Assembly: GCA_021904315.1 (NCBI GenBank)
Contig: CM038919.1
Span: forward strand, 7,750,001-7,814,000
From: Sphagnum magellanicum
Lineage: Eukaryota > Streptophyta > Sphagnopsida > Sphagnales > Sphagnaceae
DNA length: 64,000 bases
Reading direction: 5' to 3'
Numbering within the stretch: position 1 is the stretch's first letter; each line of letters opens with the position of its first letter. A program made the translations under genes and the position numbers. Of this stretch, positions 36,157 to 49,534 are shown piece after piece. The notes beneath the pieces were generated by a model. It was given only the letters and a program-made list of their open reading frames with translations. It was not told the DNA's origin and did not search any database.

Positions 36157-36680
36157 GTGCTTTTGTAATGCTCACATATTAGGGTAGTAGCAAAATTGCA
36201 TTTTTTAGTTCAAGTGGAACCTTGACCCCAAAATGTAATATTTGCATCAAGCCAAAAGTGATATTAATAATGCAAGAAAATAAATGAATGCAAATATTTC
36301 ATAGATTATACATAATTTTAACTATGTAATATTCACATGGGGGGTCATGTTAAAATTGGCATTTGTTAGCCTTAGATGGAAATGTCCACATCTAAAACAA
36401 TTTTAAATTGGAAAACCACACAAGTGTTGCGAGTTGTACAAATTACTCAATATGCAATGCCCACATTAAGGGCCATGCTAAAATTGACATTTGCTAGTCC
36501 AAATTTTACCTTAAGTGGGTCACAATGGAAGCACAACCCCAAAATCGCAATACCCACATCTAAAACAATTTTAAATTGGAAAAGTTAATATGATGTAGGT
36601 ATTGTGAGTTGTACCAATTACCCAATATGCAATACTCACATTGAAGGTCATGTTGAAACTAACATTTGTTGGTCCAAGTT
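36157..36680 (+). repeat. Four-fold repeat of a 130-175-bp unit
   Basis: Copies start near 36,157, 36,326, 36,453 and 36,628 with GCAAT(A/G)C(C/T)CACAT, followed by GGTCATGTTAAAATTG. An internal block CACATCTAAAACAATTTTAA occurs exactly twice (about 36,386 and 36,555). Confidence 0.75.
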
Positions 36681-39600
36681 GGGTTTAAAGTTTGAGGTTA
36701 CAAATGTTATGTTTATTGTTAATGTTTCGTATTTGGGTGTGTTTATGGTTAATGTTTCATATTCTTTGCACTAACACAACAAAATTTGAAATTAGTTTTG
36801 AAATTTAAAAATGCATTAGGATCTTTTGGAAACCATTCACATGTAACGGGTTGTTAAAGTACCAAATGGCATAAATTAGCCTCTAGCTTTTATGTACACA
36901 TGGCACATGTAAATGCACCAAACCATAAGAATTGTGTCCCAAAAAAGGTGTAAATCAACAAGTTCATGCTAATACAAAAAGAGTTTTGTAATCGACATAC
37001 TATTCCTTCTCCATGGGAGATCCATTTTTATCAATAGCCTCTTCATCTACAATGCCATGAGTTTGGTGGTAAGTTGTAATTGCTTTAATTGCCTTTGTAA
37101 TGTGATGATGCATATACAATTATTGGTAATGGATGTGGAGTTCAGGGGGGACACTTAGTGTAAAGTTTGGGATTTACATGTGTCAAATAACCATTTTTAA
37201 GGGGAGTATTAGATAATTGTCTAACTTGTTTTTTATCACCCTATTATTATCTAATTATCTAATATATACATATTAAAGCCACCCTATATTAATTATAATC
37301 TATTATTTATATAATTACATATCCTATATTATAATTAAATTGATTATTTGAATATATTGTACCCTATATTTTTATTCATGTATTTTTTATTTTATTTTAC
37401 TAGTGTCCCCCTTGGGATGTTGAGATGATTTATGTTGACCACAAACTCATCCTTGGTGGTTTCACACAATTTAATTCACAAATACACATATGAATTAGTA
37501 AATAAAGTATTCAACCTTTAAACATTCAAGCAAAAAATAATTAAGGTGTAAAAATAGATACTATGCATGAATCATTTCCAATGAATGGTAATTGAAGATT
37601 ATTTGCATCTCCCAAATACAAGTGGCCTTGTTGGATTCACCTTCCAACCATGTGGCATCCCATGTAGCCAAGTGGCCTTCTTGACCTAGGAAATTTACAT
37701 TTGGTGATCTTATCACCAAATGTTTTTGTCCTTCTCAATCCGTGATAAGGAATCTTGCTCGAAATGCTTCTTATGCTTCAATAAAAAATCTTAAATTTTT
37801 TGAAGAAATGTTCAAAAGTAAGTTTTATCAAACGAGGGTTTTGCACCTTGGGTTTTCCTTTTGCAATCAAGTGGAAAAAAATTCATTTTGCTACAATTTG
37901 CATCCATGCATTAATAGTTACCTTTCATTCATTCGATCATAACATTGAATAAACATCAACTAAGATTCAAATTTTCATGGCTTGATGATCTTAATGTTGG
38001 GTGCCCCCTTCATGAATGGAAAAGGTGTCTAGGTGGCTTTAACTTTGTGATGAGATTGTGCACCTTTTTGAGGTGCCTAGTGAATAACCATTTTGTAGTG
38101 GAATCCTTTGAGCTTGCCCCAACCTTATGCACATATCTCCTTCACACCTTAACCCACTGTTTTTTTTATAAAAAAAATCCCAAGTGGTTCATTTGGGACA
38201 TCACCTTGAGGGCCTCATTCATTGCATAGACCTTGAACAACCCTCAATCAAGGCCTTAATGGGAGCACTTCATTTTTTTTTTAAATGAAGAAATTGCATG
38301 GTTAGAATAAACTTGGAACCCCACATGAGGGTATTACAAGCAAAACATGACTTTAAACATGTTTTTTACACATGTATTGCACGGGATTTAATCATAATGC
38401 AAAATTGTTTTCAAGTATTAAAAAGAAAATAAATGCAAAAAAAAACCCCACCTTCACTTCACACATGCATGTGTGAGGCAAAGGTGGGGTTGAATTTTAC
38501 CAAAAAATTGTTAATTTATTAATTTTTGACAATCCTAAATTTTTTGTTAGAGTATTACCAAATCTCCTATGCACACCCCCATTGCTCATCATCTTCATTG
38601 AAAACAAGCTCAATGAAAAGGACAATAATTAAAAGAGTGTTTTTATATATCAAAGCAAGATCAACTCCATGGGTAGCTACATCTACTAGAGCAAATGATT
38701 TTGCTCCTTGAACGCATCACCCCCTAAATCACCATGTTGATCAACAATAATTGGTTCTTCAACTATAACATCTTGTTCATTTTCAATTGTAGGAATTGTA
38801 ATCATTCCATTTGGTGTAGTTTCTAGCATATTTGCATCAATACCCTTGCGGATGGTGATTCAAGTGCATTGAAAACTTGAAAAGTTTTTATGCAATGTCA
38901 TAATTTCTTAAAAGGTGGCATCGTCTTTTAATAATCTTGCACAAATGAGCATAAAGAAAATCAATGCAAATAATAAAAAATGAAAAGATAAATAAGAATT
39001 TAATAATTCATGTAATAACTTTTACTTAAAGCTAGAAAAATGATCTAATAAGAGAGTAGTAGCTCAAGCTATTGCAATAGATAGAGAGAAAGAGAACAAA
39101 GGCAAACCCATCCTTGGGTGGTACCATTAGGATTGTCACACCTTGATTTTCCTAAACCCATCAAACTTTTAAAAGTCATAGGAAACACTTAAATAAATAT
39201 TTTCATAATTTTTTTTTGATGAGTACACATTTATTAAGTTCCATAGATTTTTAAATTTCAACAATATCAAGAATATTGTGTATTTCTATGTTCTTAATCA
39301 TTGCATTTTTAAAAAGGTTTAGGAACATAACATTGGTTCCTATCCTTGAACTTTTTGATCAAGAACACAAATTTTGAAACATGATTTGAGAATTTTTTTG
39401 GGAATTTTTTTCCTAAAGTAATTTGGAGATCATTATATTTTAAATTTTTTATTAAGCAATTAATTGAGTAAGTATAATTTAATTATGAATTTCCAAAATT
39501 AAAACTATTAATTCCTGAAAGGGGCATCTTTATAATATGAATGCAAAATTTTAACAATTTCCATTTTTTAATTCCAAAATAAACTTTGAACCATACATTA

Positions 39601-39769
39601 AAGCATGCAATGGATAAATGTGAGAAAAAAAATTATAATTGTGAAAAGATTGAAAGGAAAGGGCCCATGAAAATGATTTGGTCACTTTTCATTCCTTAAC
39701 CATTCTTTGAAGTGGTTCCTAATGTAAGAACCACCCAAGGATGGGTTTGCTTACAATGCAAGTTGCAAG
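36681..39769. other. AT-rich interior of element 2, no confirmed gene
   Basis: 37,742-38,229 has two adjacent plus-strand frames (66 and 94 codons) without any motif I recognise. At about 37,199 AAGGGGAGTATTAGATAA looks like a Copia polypurine tract and LTR start, but no LTR pair was found. The words GGATGGGTTTGC and CCACCCAAGGATGGG recur near 39,100 and 39,730. Confidence 0.45.
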
Positions 39770-40380
39770 TTGTTACAATAGATAGAGAGAGAAAGAACAA
39801 AGGTGTTACAATAGAGAGAAAAAAAAAAGATGAGGACAAAGAGAAATAAAAAGTTGTAATAGCTCAAAGTACTATTGTAAAACAAAGAGAGATAAATATT
39901 TTTAAAAAATGTTGTAACAACTTAAGTTACTAGTACAACAAATAAATAAATAAAAATGTAGACACATAGAGAAATAGTTGTAAAAACTTAAATTGTTATA
40001 ACAAGAAAAATAGAATGAGAATTATAATAGCTTAAGTTGTCGCTATGACAACAAAGAAAGAGAGAAAAAAAAGTCATAGACAAAGAAAAAACTATAATAG
40101 CTTAAGTTATTATTATTGCAAGAGAAAAATAGAAATAATAGTTCAAGCTACTATAGTAAAGAGAAAAAAAGTTGCAACAACTTTAGTTGCTACAATAAAG
40201 AGAGAGAACTATAGCAACTTAAGTTATTACAATAGAAAGAAAGAGCTACAATAACTCAAGCATAGAGAGAAAGAAAGAATTACACAAAATGTTATAATAG
40301 AGAGAAAAAAAAAGAGTTATAATAACTTTGTGAAAGACAAAGAAAGAGCTACAGTAAGTGTAGCAAAGAAAAAAAATTGT
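39770..40380. repeat. Degenerate AGAGAGAAA / TAGCTTAAGTTG array
   Basis: Repeated alternation of purine-rich AGAGAGAAAGA with GTTGTAATAGCTTAAGTT, roughly 40-60 bases per unit. The lysine-rich frame at 40,045-40,254 is the repeat translated. Confidence 0.8.
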
Positions 40381-40599
40381 AAAACAACCAAAAAAAAAGT
40401 TATTTTTTTCAATGATTTTTCTTTTTCTACCTTATTTTTTGGTTTGTAATTCGTTTTTTTTTTCTTCTATTTGGTTCTTCTCTTTTACTTGTCCATTTCT
40501 TCTTCTTCTTCACATAAACAACCCAAAAAAACAAAAAGAAAAAAAGGAGTAGGGATGACATACCTTAGCAGGTGTCGATGTGGGTGTTGACGGTCAAGC

Positions 40600-41730
40600 T
40601 TGATTTTGGTGCTCCTTGCATGCTCTCCAACCTATAAAGATGAAGAGAGGGGAAGCTTCAAGAGTTCTTGAAACTTCCATGAAAAACAAGGTATCAAGGA
40701 TGAAATAGATTGACACAAGGACAAGGTGAAAGCAAGGAGTAAATAGACAAAAACATAAGCCAAAAGTGTGAAGAAGTAAATTGGTAGAAGTACAAGTCAA
40801 AAGTGTGAAGGAATAGATTAACATGAGCATAAACCAAAAGGGGTGAAAAAGCTGATTGGTATAAACACAAGTCAAAAGTGCCAAACAATAGGTTAATCAG
40901 AGTAGTGAAACACACATAAACCTTACTTGAGGGAGGGAAGAGATGATGGAATTCAATCCCAGTGCTTTTTCAAATTTCTCTCATGTTCTAAAACCTACAA
41001 AAGGGAGAAAAGAAAAGAAGTTTCAAGAGATTTTGAAACTTCCTTGAAAGAAAGGCCAACAAGGATGAATCAAATCAACACAAGCACAAGTCAAAAGCTT
41101 GAAGAAGTAAATCAACACAAGCATAAGCTAAAAGCACAAAGGAACAAGTTGATCAAAATAGTGAAAAAAAAAAAAAAAAAAAAAAACTAGGTTAAAAATT
41201 TCACACTTAGGACAAAGAAACACAAAGATTCCTCAAACTTTACTTGAGGGAAGGAGGAAGCAATGGAGTTTAATTCCAACTTCTTTCGATCTTTTCCTCC
41301 TATGCTCCAAAACCTATAGAAAGGAAAAGAAAATGTGAAAAGGTAATAAACATAAACTAAATCGACACAAGCACAAGTTAAAAACACAAAAAAGGAACAT
41401 GTTGATCAACATATAATAAACACATAAAATGAAATAAAACAAGTGCAAAGGAATAAATTGGCACAAGTGTAAGCCAAAAACAAGGAACGAACATGTCACC
41501 CAAAATAGCAAAATGCATAGAAAAAGAAATAATGTGTAAAGCTTCACACTTAGAATCAAAGACACATGAAAGTGGAGACGTTTGGCCTACCTTGGGAATG
41601 ATGGAGTTGGAGGTCAACATTCCTTCGAAGCACATTCAAAGCACACTCCTTTCATGTTCCAAACCAATAGTGTGAAGAAGGATCAAGTTAATCAAAGAAA
41701 AAAACACATGCATAACACATGTGAAAGCAA
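40600..41730. repeat. Tandem array of about 340-bp units
   Basis: Markers of the form ATGTTCTAAAACCTACAAAA recur near 40,610, 40,975, 41,295 and 41,635. Between them sit AAGAAGTTTCAAGAG, CACAAGCACAAGTCAAAAGC and TTTACTTGAGGGA. A run of 23 A at 41,164-41,186 interrupts it. The frames on both strands between 40,594 and 41,675 are shadows of the array. Confidence 0.8.
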
Positions 41731-41974
41731 GAGAAATAAATGAGCATAATTATTGAGGGGCAATGGCAAAAGTGAGAGAGGAAGGTAGGTCAAACTCAAA
41801 AGGAAAGGTAGGTAGGTCGGTCTCAAGCAAAAGGTACATGGGCCAGAAAAGGGCATGTAGGGAGAAAAAACACAAGTCACAATTTTTTCTTTTTATCGGG
41901 CCCTTAAACCCACCAACACCCCAACATGGCTAGGTGAGATTTCATCCCAAACAAGCCTGAAGGGATTTCATCCT

Positions 41975-42004
41975 CAATTGGTACATCGGTGGGTGTTGGG
42001 TCAT
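41975..42004 (-). repeat. Right terminal inverted repeat of element 2
   Basis: CAATTGGTACATCGGTGGG and the following TGTTGGGTCAT, inverse of 30,824-30,847 and direct counterpart of 26,016-26,044. Confidence 0.6.
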
Positions 42005-42011
42005 TCAAGCC

Positions 42012-45000
42012 ATGTTAATGAACTTTGCACCTACTAGTTTATTGTTATGGTATCCTAAAGATGCATTTAAAACTTTATAAGCACAAACCTATAATATGCC
42101 ATTCAATAATAGAACAACCATAATAAGGTGAGATACTTTCACACAACACAAAGCTTTAAAAACATCAAAACTCCCTTCATTTGAGTATGATTTTAATTAT
42201 ACCTTGAAATCCTCTTTTTTATATATAAAAAAGGACCCAAACATTTCAGTTGTAGAGGCATGTCCAATCTGGATCCAAGCTTCATGTCATTCCAATTGAA
42301 AATATCGGGGTGTGAGATGGCAGCAAATTGAAATTTGATGAATCCCTTTATTCCTCTTTGTGTCTAATTCAAGTCTTCATGCACACATTTGGTCCTCTTT
42401 CAAGATGATCTCTTCTTTCTTCATGAGGTCATCCTCCTCATTCCGAAGAAAATCAAAGCATTATACTGTCGCACATCATTCCATTTTTAGGTCCTTGATT
42501 TTATCTCATGTGTGATCTTTGGTCCCCACCTTTGTATTGTAACTTCATCATTTGGCCCTATGTGCAATCAACATTGAGAACTTTAGATTTGTGGATCTAA
42601 CAAGATCTCAAGCTCTTTCAATATGTCGAATTTCCTTGCCTTTTGAAGGAGTTACATATTCTTGTTTGCGTTTGCTGTGAAAATCTGACCTATGAAAGCA
42701 GGAACTATTGTCGAAGTCATTTTATGCTTGACCCTCTATACAAGGTTGTGCACTGAATGTGGTGATCAACTTGATTAGAATTTGGGTAGGGAAGGAACAA
42801 CGAACCTTAATAAAAAGAATGATTCACAAATGACCATTGAGCATAAGAAGAAGCTCATTAAGTTTTAAAAGGCCAACCCATCTTGGTCCCAACAAGTTAT
42901 TGTTTTGTGGGTTTAGTAATTGCATTAAAATTTTTTTTAAAAAAAAAATAGTATTAGTTATGTTCAAAGTTCCTCTATCATCATGATTATTAACTCAGAG
43001 AAAAGTAAAAGCAAAGGAATAGAAAATGTCATTTAAGAGAGATCTTGCAGATCAAGATTGCAATATTGTTTGTTTCCAACAAGTCAATAATCCTATAAAA
43101 TATGAACTTATGATTTTATTTATTTAGCACCAAAGTTTTTGATGAATCATGTTTTCTAATTTCAAAATTTTGATTTCAATATATGTCTATGTTAATTCCA
43201 TAATGTACACAAGTTCATACTACAGCTCTCATAAAATTGTCATCCCATTAGTAACCTTAGTTGTGTTTTGTAAAAGAAAAAATCAGTCCATCTTAACTAC
43301 ACACCTTTTGATATTCTTGCAATAAAAGTTTCTGAATCTGAAATATGTTATTAAGCCCTTAGTGTTCTTAGGAAGATTAGCCCTTAAAATAAAGTAAAAT
43401 AATTTAGATTCATGAGAACTTTCGCAGACACATTTACAAAGTTACTAATGCATGTAATGTATGTCACATTATCCAATACATGGCAATTTGTGTAACATGG
43501 CCTGCCTTTTGTGACTGTAAATTTATAGCCCTTGGCCTTAGGACCTAAGCTTTACTAAAATTGTACTTGCCTCAATTTTGCCTCACCTGGGCCCTTATCC
43601 CAATAAAATTCATGGCTTTGAGCTTTTCCCTAGGCTCCAGAATGTATTTGAGTATTGTTATGTTAGCTTGTGTAAAATTTAGGTTTGCATATGGCTTGGA
43701 ATTCAGCAAGCACTAAATAAAAGCAACAAATTAAATACAACAGTAGTCTTGACCACTGATTATTTTGTGAATATTCTTTGTCAGTTTGCAAAAATGATTT
43801 TGAAAAAGGAATACTTGTCCCAAATTCCCTAGTCCCATTTCCCTAGCGAAGTTGCAAATGAAAGGTCTAGAAAAGTTAACCAAGAAGGGGAATTGGGGGG
43901 CAAGGCTTTTCCTAAGAGATTGGCTATGCTTCCCCAGGGATAACATCCAAGGAAGTTGCAATGTCTTGGGATTTTTATAAGGTTACAAAATGGATAAATG
44001 TTTCACTTGAACTCAACTTGTGGCCTTTAGTCTTCATCTTTTCATTCATTGTAAAACATCAAAATTTTCACTTTTCAACTGTAGTGTAAATTCTCATCTG
44101 ATATGCAGCCTTTTTCCACAATTTCACATCCTTTCTATGAAATTCCTCAACTTTTTCATCAAGTGTGTAACTTTCCTATCAAATTTTCATCCATCATGCA
44201 AATTTCATCTATTCTTTTGATACCAAGTTTTCACCTTTTAATTTATTGTGCAAATTCCAAAGATTCTAAAACAGATTATGCAAATTAATCCAATATGAAT
44301 ATTAAAAAAAATAAAAATCACATCAATTTGCACAAGGAAGAGATATAACAAGCCTTAGCAACACAATTATTCCTTGCCCAAGCAAAACAACACAGACCAT
44401 GTGCATTAGCTATTTGAGAATTGTTCAGAAGCATTGGTTGTTGACCATTGTTGCACTTATTGGAACTGACAATAAAATGCACTAGCTTTGTGTGCAATGC
44501 TCGTATTAATGCCAAGTCGTGAAAAATGACCTCTTGCTCCATTGTTTTCCCCTAATACCCATCTCAAGCACACTGACTTTGGAGCACCTGACTCTGAGTG
44601 AGTTACCCTACTTATAAAGTATAGGGGAAGGCACCTATGTCCAGGGGTTCCAGCTATGGTACCCAAGAGCAAAGCCTGAGAGGTCCACAGTAGGAACCCT
44701 GATGCCTTCCCCAATATAACAACTCACATAAATGTGTTTGAACATGCATGGCTTAAAAACCTTTAAACCAAGGTTTTTCCACGGAAGATCCCCAACCCCA
44801 AGGCTCTCACAGACTAGTTCATGTAAGTCCTGTTATCTAAATAATTCCCCCACCAAATACACTACAGATATTCTCTGAGCTTGTTATGAACCACAAATTC
44901 TTTCCCTTTTCTAATAATAAGTTGCTCCTCCCTCACGATCTATTTCAGTTGTTTTCTGATTTTGTGAGGTCTTTGCCAAACCTACATCCAATGTTTTTTC

Positions 45001-45339
45001 TAGTTGGCAAGTTTTTTTCAAAGTGGTGAAAAAATAAGTGGCTTTTGGAGTTTCTAATCACCAAGTCTTTGAAAAAGAGTTATTTAAAAAAAAATCTCCA
45101 ATTCTATATTCACTTCCAGTAGGTACCCCGCAATAGATCTACACGTATGTTTTTACTTTTTACTTTTTAATTAGTAGCCTATGTTTTTACTTTCATATTT
45201 TTCATATGGCTAAATTGTGTTATGGAAGATCGCCACATCAACTACATCACAAAAAAACCCAAAAAATACATTAAAAAACTGCTCAGTTCATCATGAACCT
45301 GCTGCAAGTCACAACCATTAGTCCTAGCCTAGAGCTAGG
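42012..45339. other. Intergenic DNA, no confirmed gene
   Basis: Moderately AT-rich. Minus-strand frames at 43,731-43,961 and 44,457-44,714 have mixed composition but no motif or splice context. No transposon ends recognised apart from the hairpin at 44.6 kb. Confidence 0.5.
44624..44712. repeat. Imperfect 89-bp inverted repeat
   Basis: GGGGAAGGCA (44,624-44,633) is exactly complementary to TGCCTTCCCC (44,703-44,712). Inside them GGGTTCC pairs with GGAACCC. The GC-rich stem stands out in AT-rich surroundings; a TATAAAG word sits just to the left (44,613). Candidate foldback element or small-RNA precursor. Confidence 0.7.
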
Positions 45340-47300
45340 GGCATGCTAGCTGCATTAGAAACCGATTGCATGATATCAAGCCACTCATCACCGCCTGCCA
45401 CTGATTTCAGCTCTCGCCTCTGCCCCTCACGCTGTTGTCGTCCAGCAAGACTTCATAAAGAACACCAAATCAGCAGTAATCAACAAAGTCCTACAGAAAA
45501 GCACGAAGCTTGCTTAGTAAATATTCGAGTGGCTGCAAAAGCGAGGAGTATACTGCAAGGAATGGGATAATTACGAAGATGATCAATGAAGAACCGTGAC
45601 CCCATAGCTCGTAGACTTCAGCTCATTCTGCTGCGGCTCTACTGCGTGCAGTGTTCGAACTCACCAGCTAAGCATCTGCAGACCTAACCGGGACTCGATG
45701 CAGGCGTCATGAGGTTATAAGTGGCAACACTAGGTACAGTAGAGAAAGCAGATGATTCTTCCTCTCCCGCAGAGGTTTCCAACACAGATTCTGGATGATT
45801 CCAGCCTCCGTGTTGGAAGCCTTTGAGGGAGAGGAACAAAGGACCTGCCTCGAAGTCAATACCGTCGCACCAGCTCGCACCATCATGAATTCGTCAGCTG
45901 AAGCTTGCTGCATGATGCAATTCAACGAACATTCATTGTAGCTAGCTCTCGCCTCCAGATTTAGTTCTCACATGATACCACAGTTCTACAACGACTGCTA
46001 CCATGAGCTCCTTAAGTAGCTTATGGCGGTTTGCAATGTGCATACCACCGTGATCTATGTGCATAGTTAAGATGGGTGGAATAAGGAAGGTTCCTAAAAA
46101 ATAAGTGACAATAATGCTATACCGCGACATTAGCAGCTGAATGCAATTATACTAATAAGCCAGCTGCAACAAGCGGCCTGTCGCTTCTGTTAAACGACCA
46201 TCCAGCAGAACCACCTGCAGGCATGGCATATCCATTGGCAAACAATGGAGTCATGTATCAAACTACACAGCATACTGTGGATGAAAATCAGTAAAAATTT
46301 GCCCAACAGGTTTAATTAAATGACTGTGGTTTAGCATTTTTTTTCAATATCCTCAGGCTGGCAAAAGCCACAGCACAATCTAACACCTGCTCTTGATTGG
46401 CCAAATCTATTGATTGGTTCAGATGGTTTGTAATGAGTAGGTTCTGACTTCTGACCTTTTACTCTAGGGTTGAAAGGGTGAGAGCTTGGAAATAAATAAT
46501 CTTGGATGGGAGAAATACTGTTGCAGGGCCACATGCCGAGTATGGGTGAAGTTGCTCAAAGTATGATGTACATTTGATGGACATGTGCATGGACTTAAGT
46601 AAATGCGTGAATGCAGAATGGATGCGAGTAGGGTACGCCGAGTAATGACATATCTAGAAACACCTACGCATTCAAATTGCAAATAATGTGAGCGCAATGT
46701 AAAACAAAATGCTCAGGATGCAGGATGCGGGTTTGCGCCGATCGAGGAACTGAGCTCACACTCTTGTCGAAGAGCGCGCGACGACCAAAGATCAGGCACA
46801 GAAGCTGGACGTGCGGATCGAAACTTATTTGAAGGCATCAAGGCGATCCATGTGAATAGTCACTGTTGATCTTAACCGTTTGAGTTGGTACTGATATGAC
46901 GTGACAGCGCCGCTCTTGCTGTCATGTCGTGGATGTCCACGAGCTGGCTGCACATGGTTGGACTACGTTAGAAGACAGCGTTTCCACTCATGTCCCCAAA
47001 AACGGACCGAAACATCCAAAGAGGCCGTCTGACTTGGCACGAAATCATAAGAGCTTAGAGGAACCAGTTAATCAGGACCAAGATCATTGCAGCTTCTTGC
47101 AGGCAGTCTGGGTTGTGGCCGCCCATGATTCCATCCATATACCTATCATCCTTCTTGCAGACCTGAGCGTGGCTTTTGGCCGCCCAGATACCTATCATCC
47201 GTGCATCAAGTGTTTTCTGTGAGTTGTGACTGCTTCCTGCCTAGTACGAGCAGGATTAACAATAGGTGTCCTGGAGTAATAAGAGCCCAGGTCAAGGCAG
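45340..47300. other. GC-richer island with possible minus-strand exons
   Basis: Composition is well above the surroundings. On the minus strand several adjoining segments look coding: MTPLFANGYAMPAGG and onward from 46,254; NRHKLLKELMVAVVVEL near 46,020; WNHPESVLETSAGEEE near 45,790; and a final piece with RELKSVAGGDEWLDIMQS ending in a stop near 45,330. I cannot join them with splice sites I trust and do not recognise the protein. Plus-strand frames at 45,343-45,570 and 46,929-47,222 are equally long. TGACGTGACA (46,897-46,906) would suit a bZIP factor. It could be a small gene, a captured fragment, or neither. Confidence 0.3.
47115..47200 (+). repeat. Short direct repeat
   Basis: GGCCGCCCA with ATACCTATCATCC occurs twice (47,115-47,151 and 47,176-47,200), with extra bases inside the first copy. 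Confidence 0.7.
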
Positions 47301-49534
47301 GAGCCGACCAGGCAATGGGGAATATTTTGGATTTTTTAAATTTTTAGATTCAACTAATTTTGCTCTTTTTTTTTAATTTTTTGATATCACAAAAATTAGG
47401 GACGAAAATTACACTGGAACCAAGAACTGAACTCCCAAAACAGCCTCCTTCCATGTCCTTATGGTCTGGCATAAAGAATGGGGAGAATTTTTCTTTTGCA
47501 AATGGATGGCTATGATTCATTTTGAGAGGAGAGAAGGGAATCGGCCTATTCTTTTACTGGCAAAAGAAAAGAAAAGAAAATTTTAGAAAATCAAGTCAGT
47601 TTGGGGGTTTCAGTTGCCAGTTGCCAGGAAAAAAAAGGGAAAAAATCGCCAGATTGGTATATTTGGTTCCAATAAGTAACCAGAAATTTAGGAGGATGAT
47701 TAAAAATTTATGCTTCATATCTGGTTTACAGCCAGATTTGGCTAAAATCTTACTAGCAATGATTGCCACTTTTTCTACATCTTCATATAGACGGTCACCA
47801 CTTTGGCTGCATTAAAAATTCCTCAACAAAAGACCGGATGAAACTGTCTGCACAAAGTTTTTAAAATGAGGAACATTATGCCTAAGACGTCAACCTTTGT
47901 TGAGGCAGAAAGTTTACCGAGGGTAAGAGCCGGCCTGCACACACACTAATAGAATTCTACTAGTTCTCATGTGAAATTACAAAAGCCCAACGGTGCGGGA
48001 ATTCCCAAAATAAGGGGTGTAGGACAAGTAGCTGAATGGTGCCTTCCACTTGAGAATGTCTGCAAGCACCAGTGAGCTTTACCCATCACAAAGCACAATG
48101 TGTATCTTATCATTAACCTATACATACATAGGTCATGAGGCATAATTATTAGAAATTTACATTGGAATTTGGGATAGGGTGAAAAAGATTGATTTCCCTG
48201 TCAAGCATTTGTTTTGTTCGAATATGGTATCTTTAAATGTGCCTATCCCTAGTAGTATTTTTTTTTCCCATTTTTGCTATGGAGCATGGGTAACAGCAGT
48301 CATGCTGTTCTTTTTTTTTCAAGTCCAGCTAGTTGCAAATGTGGCTACACAAATCAAGTTAACTTAGCATAGTTGGTTTGTTTTTATTTATTTATTTATT
48401 TATTTTTGTGGAGCTAAAGCTACCTTTGCGAATTTTTACTTTTAAAAGTCACTATGTTGATGAATTTTCACTTGTAAATGTTTGCAGATTGGTTAAAGTC
48501 ATAGTAAGTGAGATAAAAAAACATTGGCAACATGTGGGTTGGGAAGGGAGTGCATTTGGCTACAAGGTTATTGTAAAGAGAGAGGACTTGACTACCTAAA
48601 GTACGAACAAGAAGCTAATACAAGCAAATGTGCAACCTTAGACTCTAATAAGCTCGCCTAGTGACCACTTATAAGTTCCAAGTAGCAACTTATAAGTGTT
48701 TTATATTTTTAAAAAAACTTTACGCTTGCATATGGATGGAAGGCACAGAGATGGAAGGAATCAATTGAAAAATAAACTATTTAATAATAATCATAAGAAC
48801 TACATTTGAATGAAGAAGATTTAAATCCTAAATTACTTGAAGGGGATTTGAAGGTCCCAAACCCAAAGGGATGCTGCTCATTATAGCTCAAGCCCTACCT
48901 ACACCCAAAAACCAATTAGAAAACAAGCCTATACCTTTGAGTTTAAAATAAAATCAATATGTTAAAAAGTAAAGATTAAACAAATACCTTTTTTGTGATT
49001 TTCTTCTTTGAAGATTGCACCTTAACAATGATAATGCACCTCAAAGTTTGAGTAAAACCATAACCATGAAAAGAGAAAAACAAAAAAAACCTTTTTGGTT
49101 TTTACTTTGGTTGCATCATCATTTTGACAAACACAACACAACAAATAAAAACATAAGGATTCAAGAACCTTTGGACTCTAAATGGGGCAAAAAAACACAT
49201 TTACAAAAAATAGAGGTCAACAATAAATTGAAATGTCAATTTGCTTTTTTTTATTCTTTGCTTTGGCTTCCTAAATTTTCATGAGTCATCAATGCCATTC
49301 TTGGCATCAATTGGATTTTGACTCCTCTTCATCAATTGCAAAATCATTGTCCAAAAACAAAATGCAAGTATTGACTTTTCTTCGCAACAAAATGTCAACA
49401 AACATAAACAAACATCTAGGCTCCAAAACATATGCCATGATTTTGAAATTCTACCATGACCTTACAATTTTACAATTTGATATACAAAATGTAAAAAAAA
49501 ATGATTAGAGCAACTTAGGAAAATAATCCAATTT
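47301..49534. other. Intergenic DNA, no confirmed gene
   Basis: Short frames only (47,522-47,815; 48,179-48,599; 49,015-49,508), without motifs. A (TTTA)n microsatellite lies at 48,381-48,405. The stretch just right of 49,400 may still hold the far end of the hAT pseudogene. Confidence 0.5.

Larger units (their letters stand above)
30810..42011. mobile_element. Inverted-terminus element 2 (11.2 kb, no protein)
   Basis: Left end GGCCAAAGTGAAAAAGCACC then CACCAGCGCACCAGTTGG. The complement of the right end (41,975-42,011) reads CAACACCCACCGATGTACC then AATTGAGG. Both are versions of the termini of element 1. Left ends of the two elements also share GGCTGGGCTGGATT-like sequence 20-40 bases in. 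Right ends share CCAAACAAGCCTGA-like sequence. The interior is all low-complexity or tandem DNA, with no transposase, integrase or RT. Either a very large non-autonomous element swollen by internal repeats, or two independent ends of this family that happen to face each other. Confidence 0.45.

Noticed and set aside
37195..37225. Copia-like polypurine tract and LTR start
   Set aside because: No second LTR, no primer site and no coding remnant nearby.
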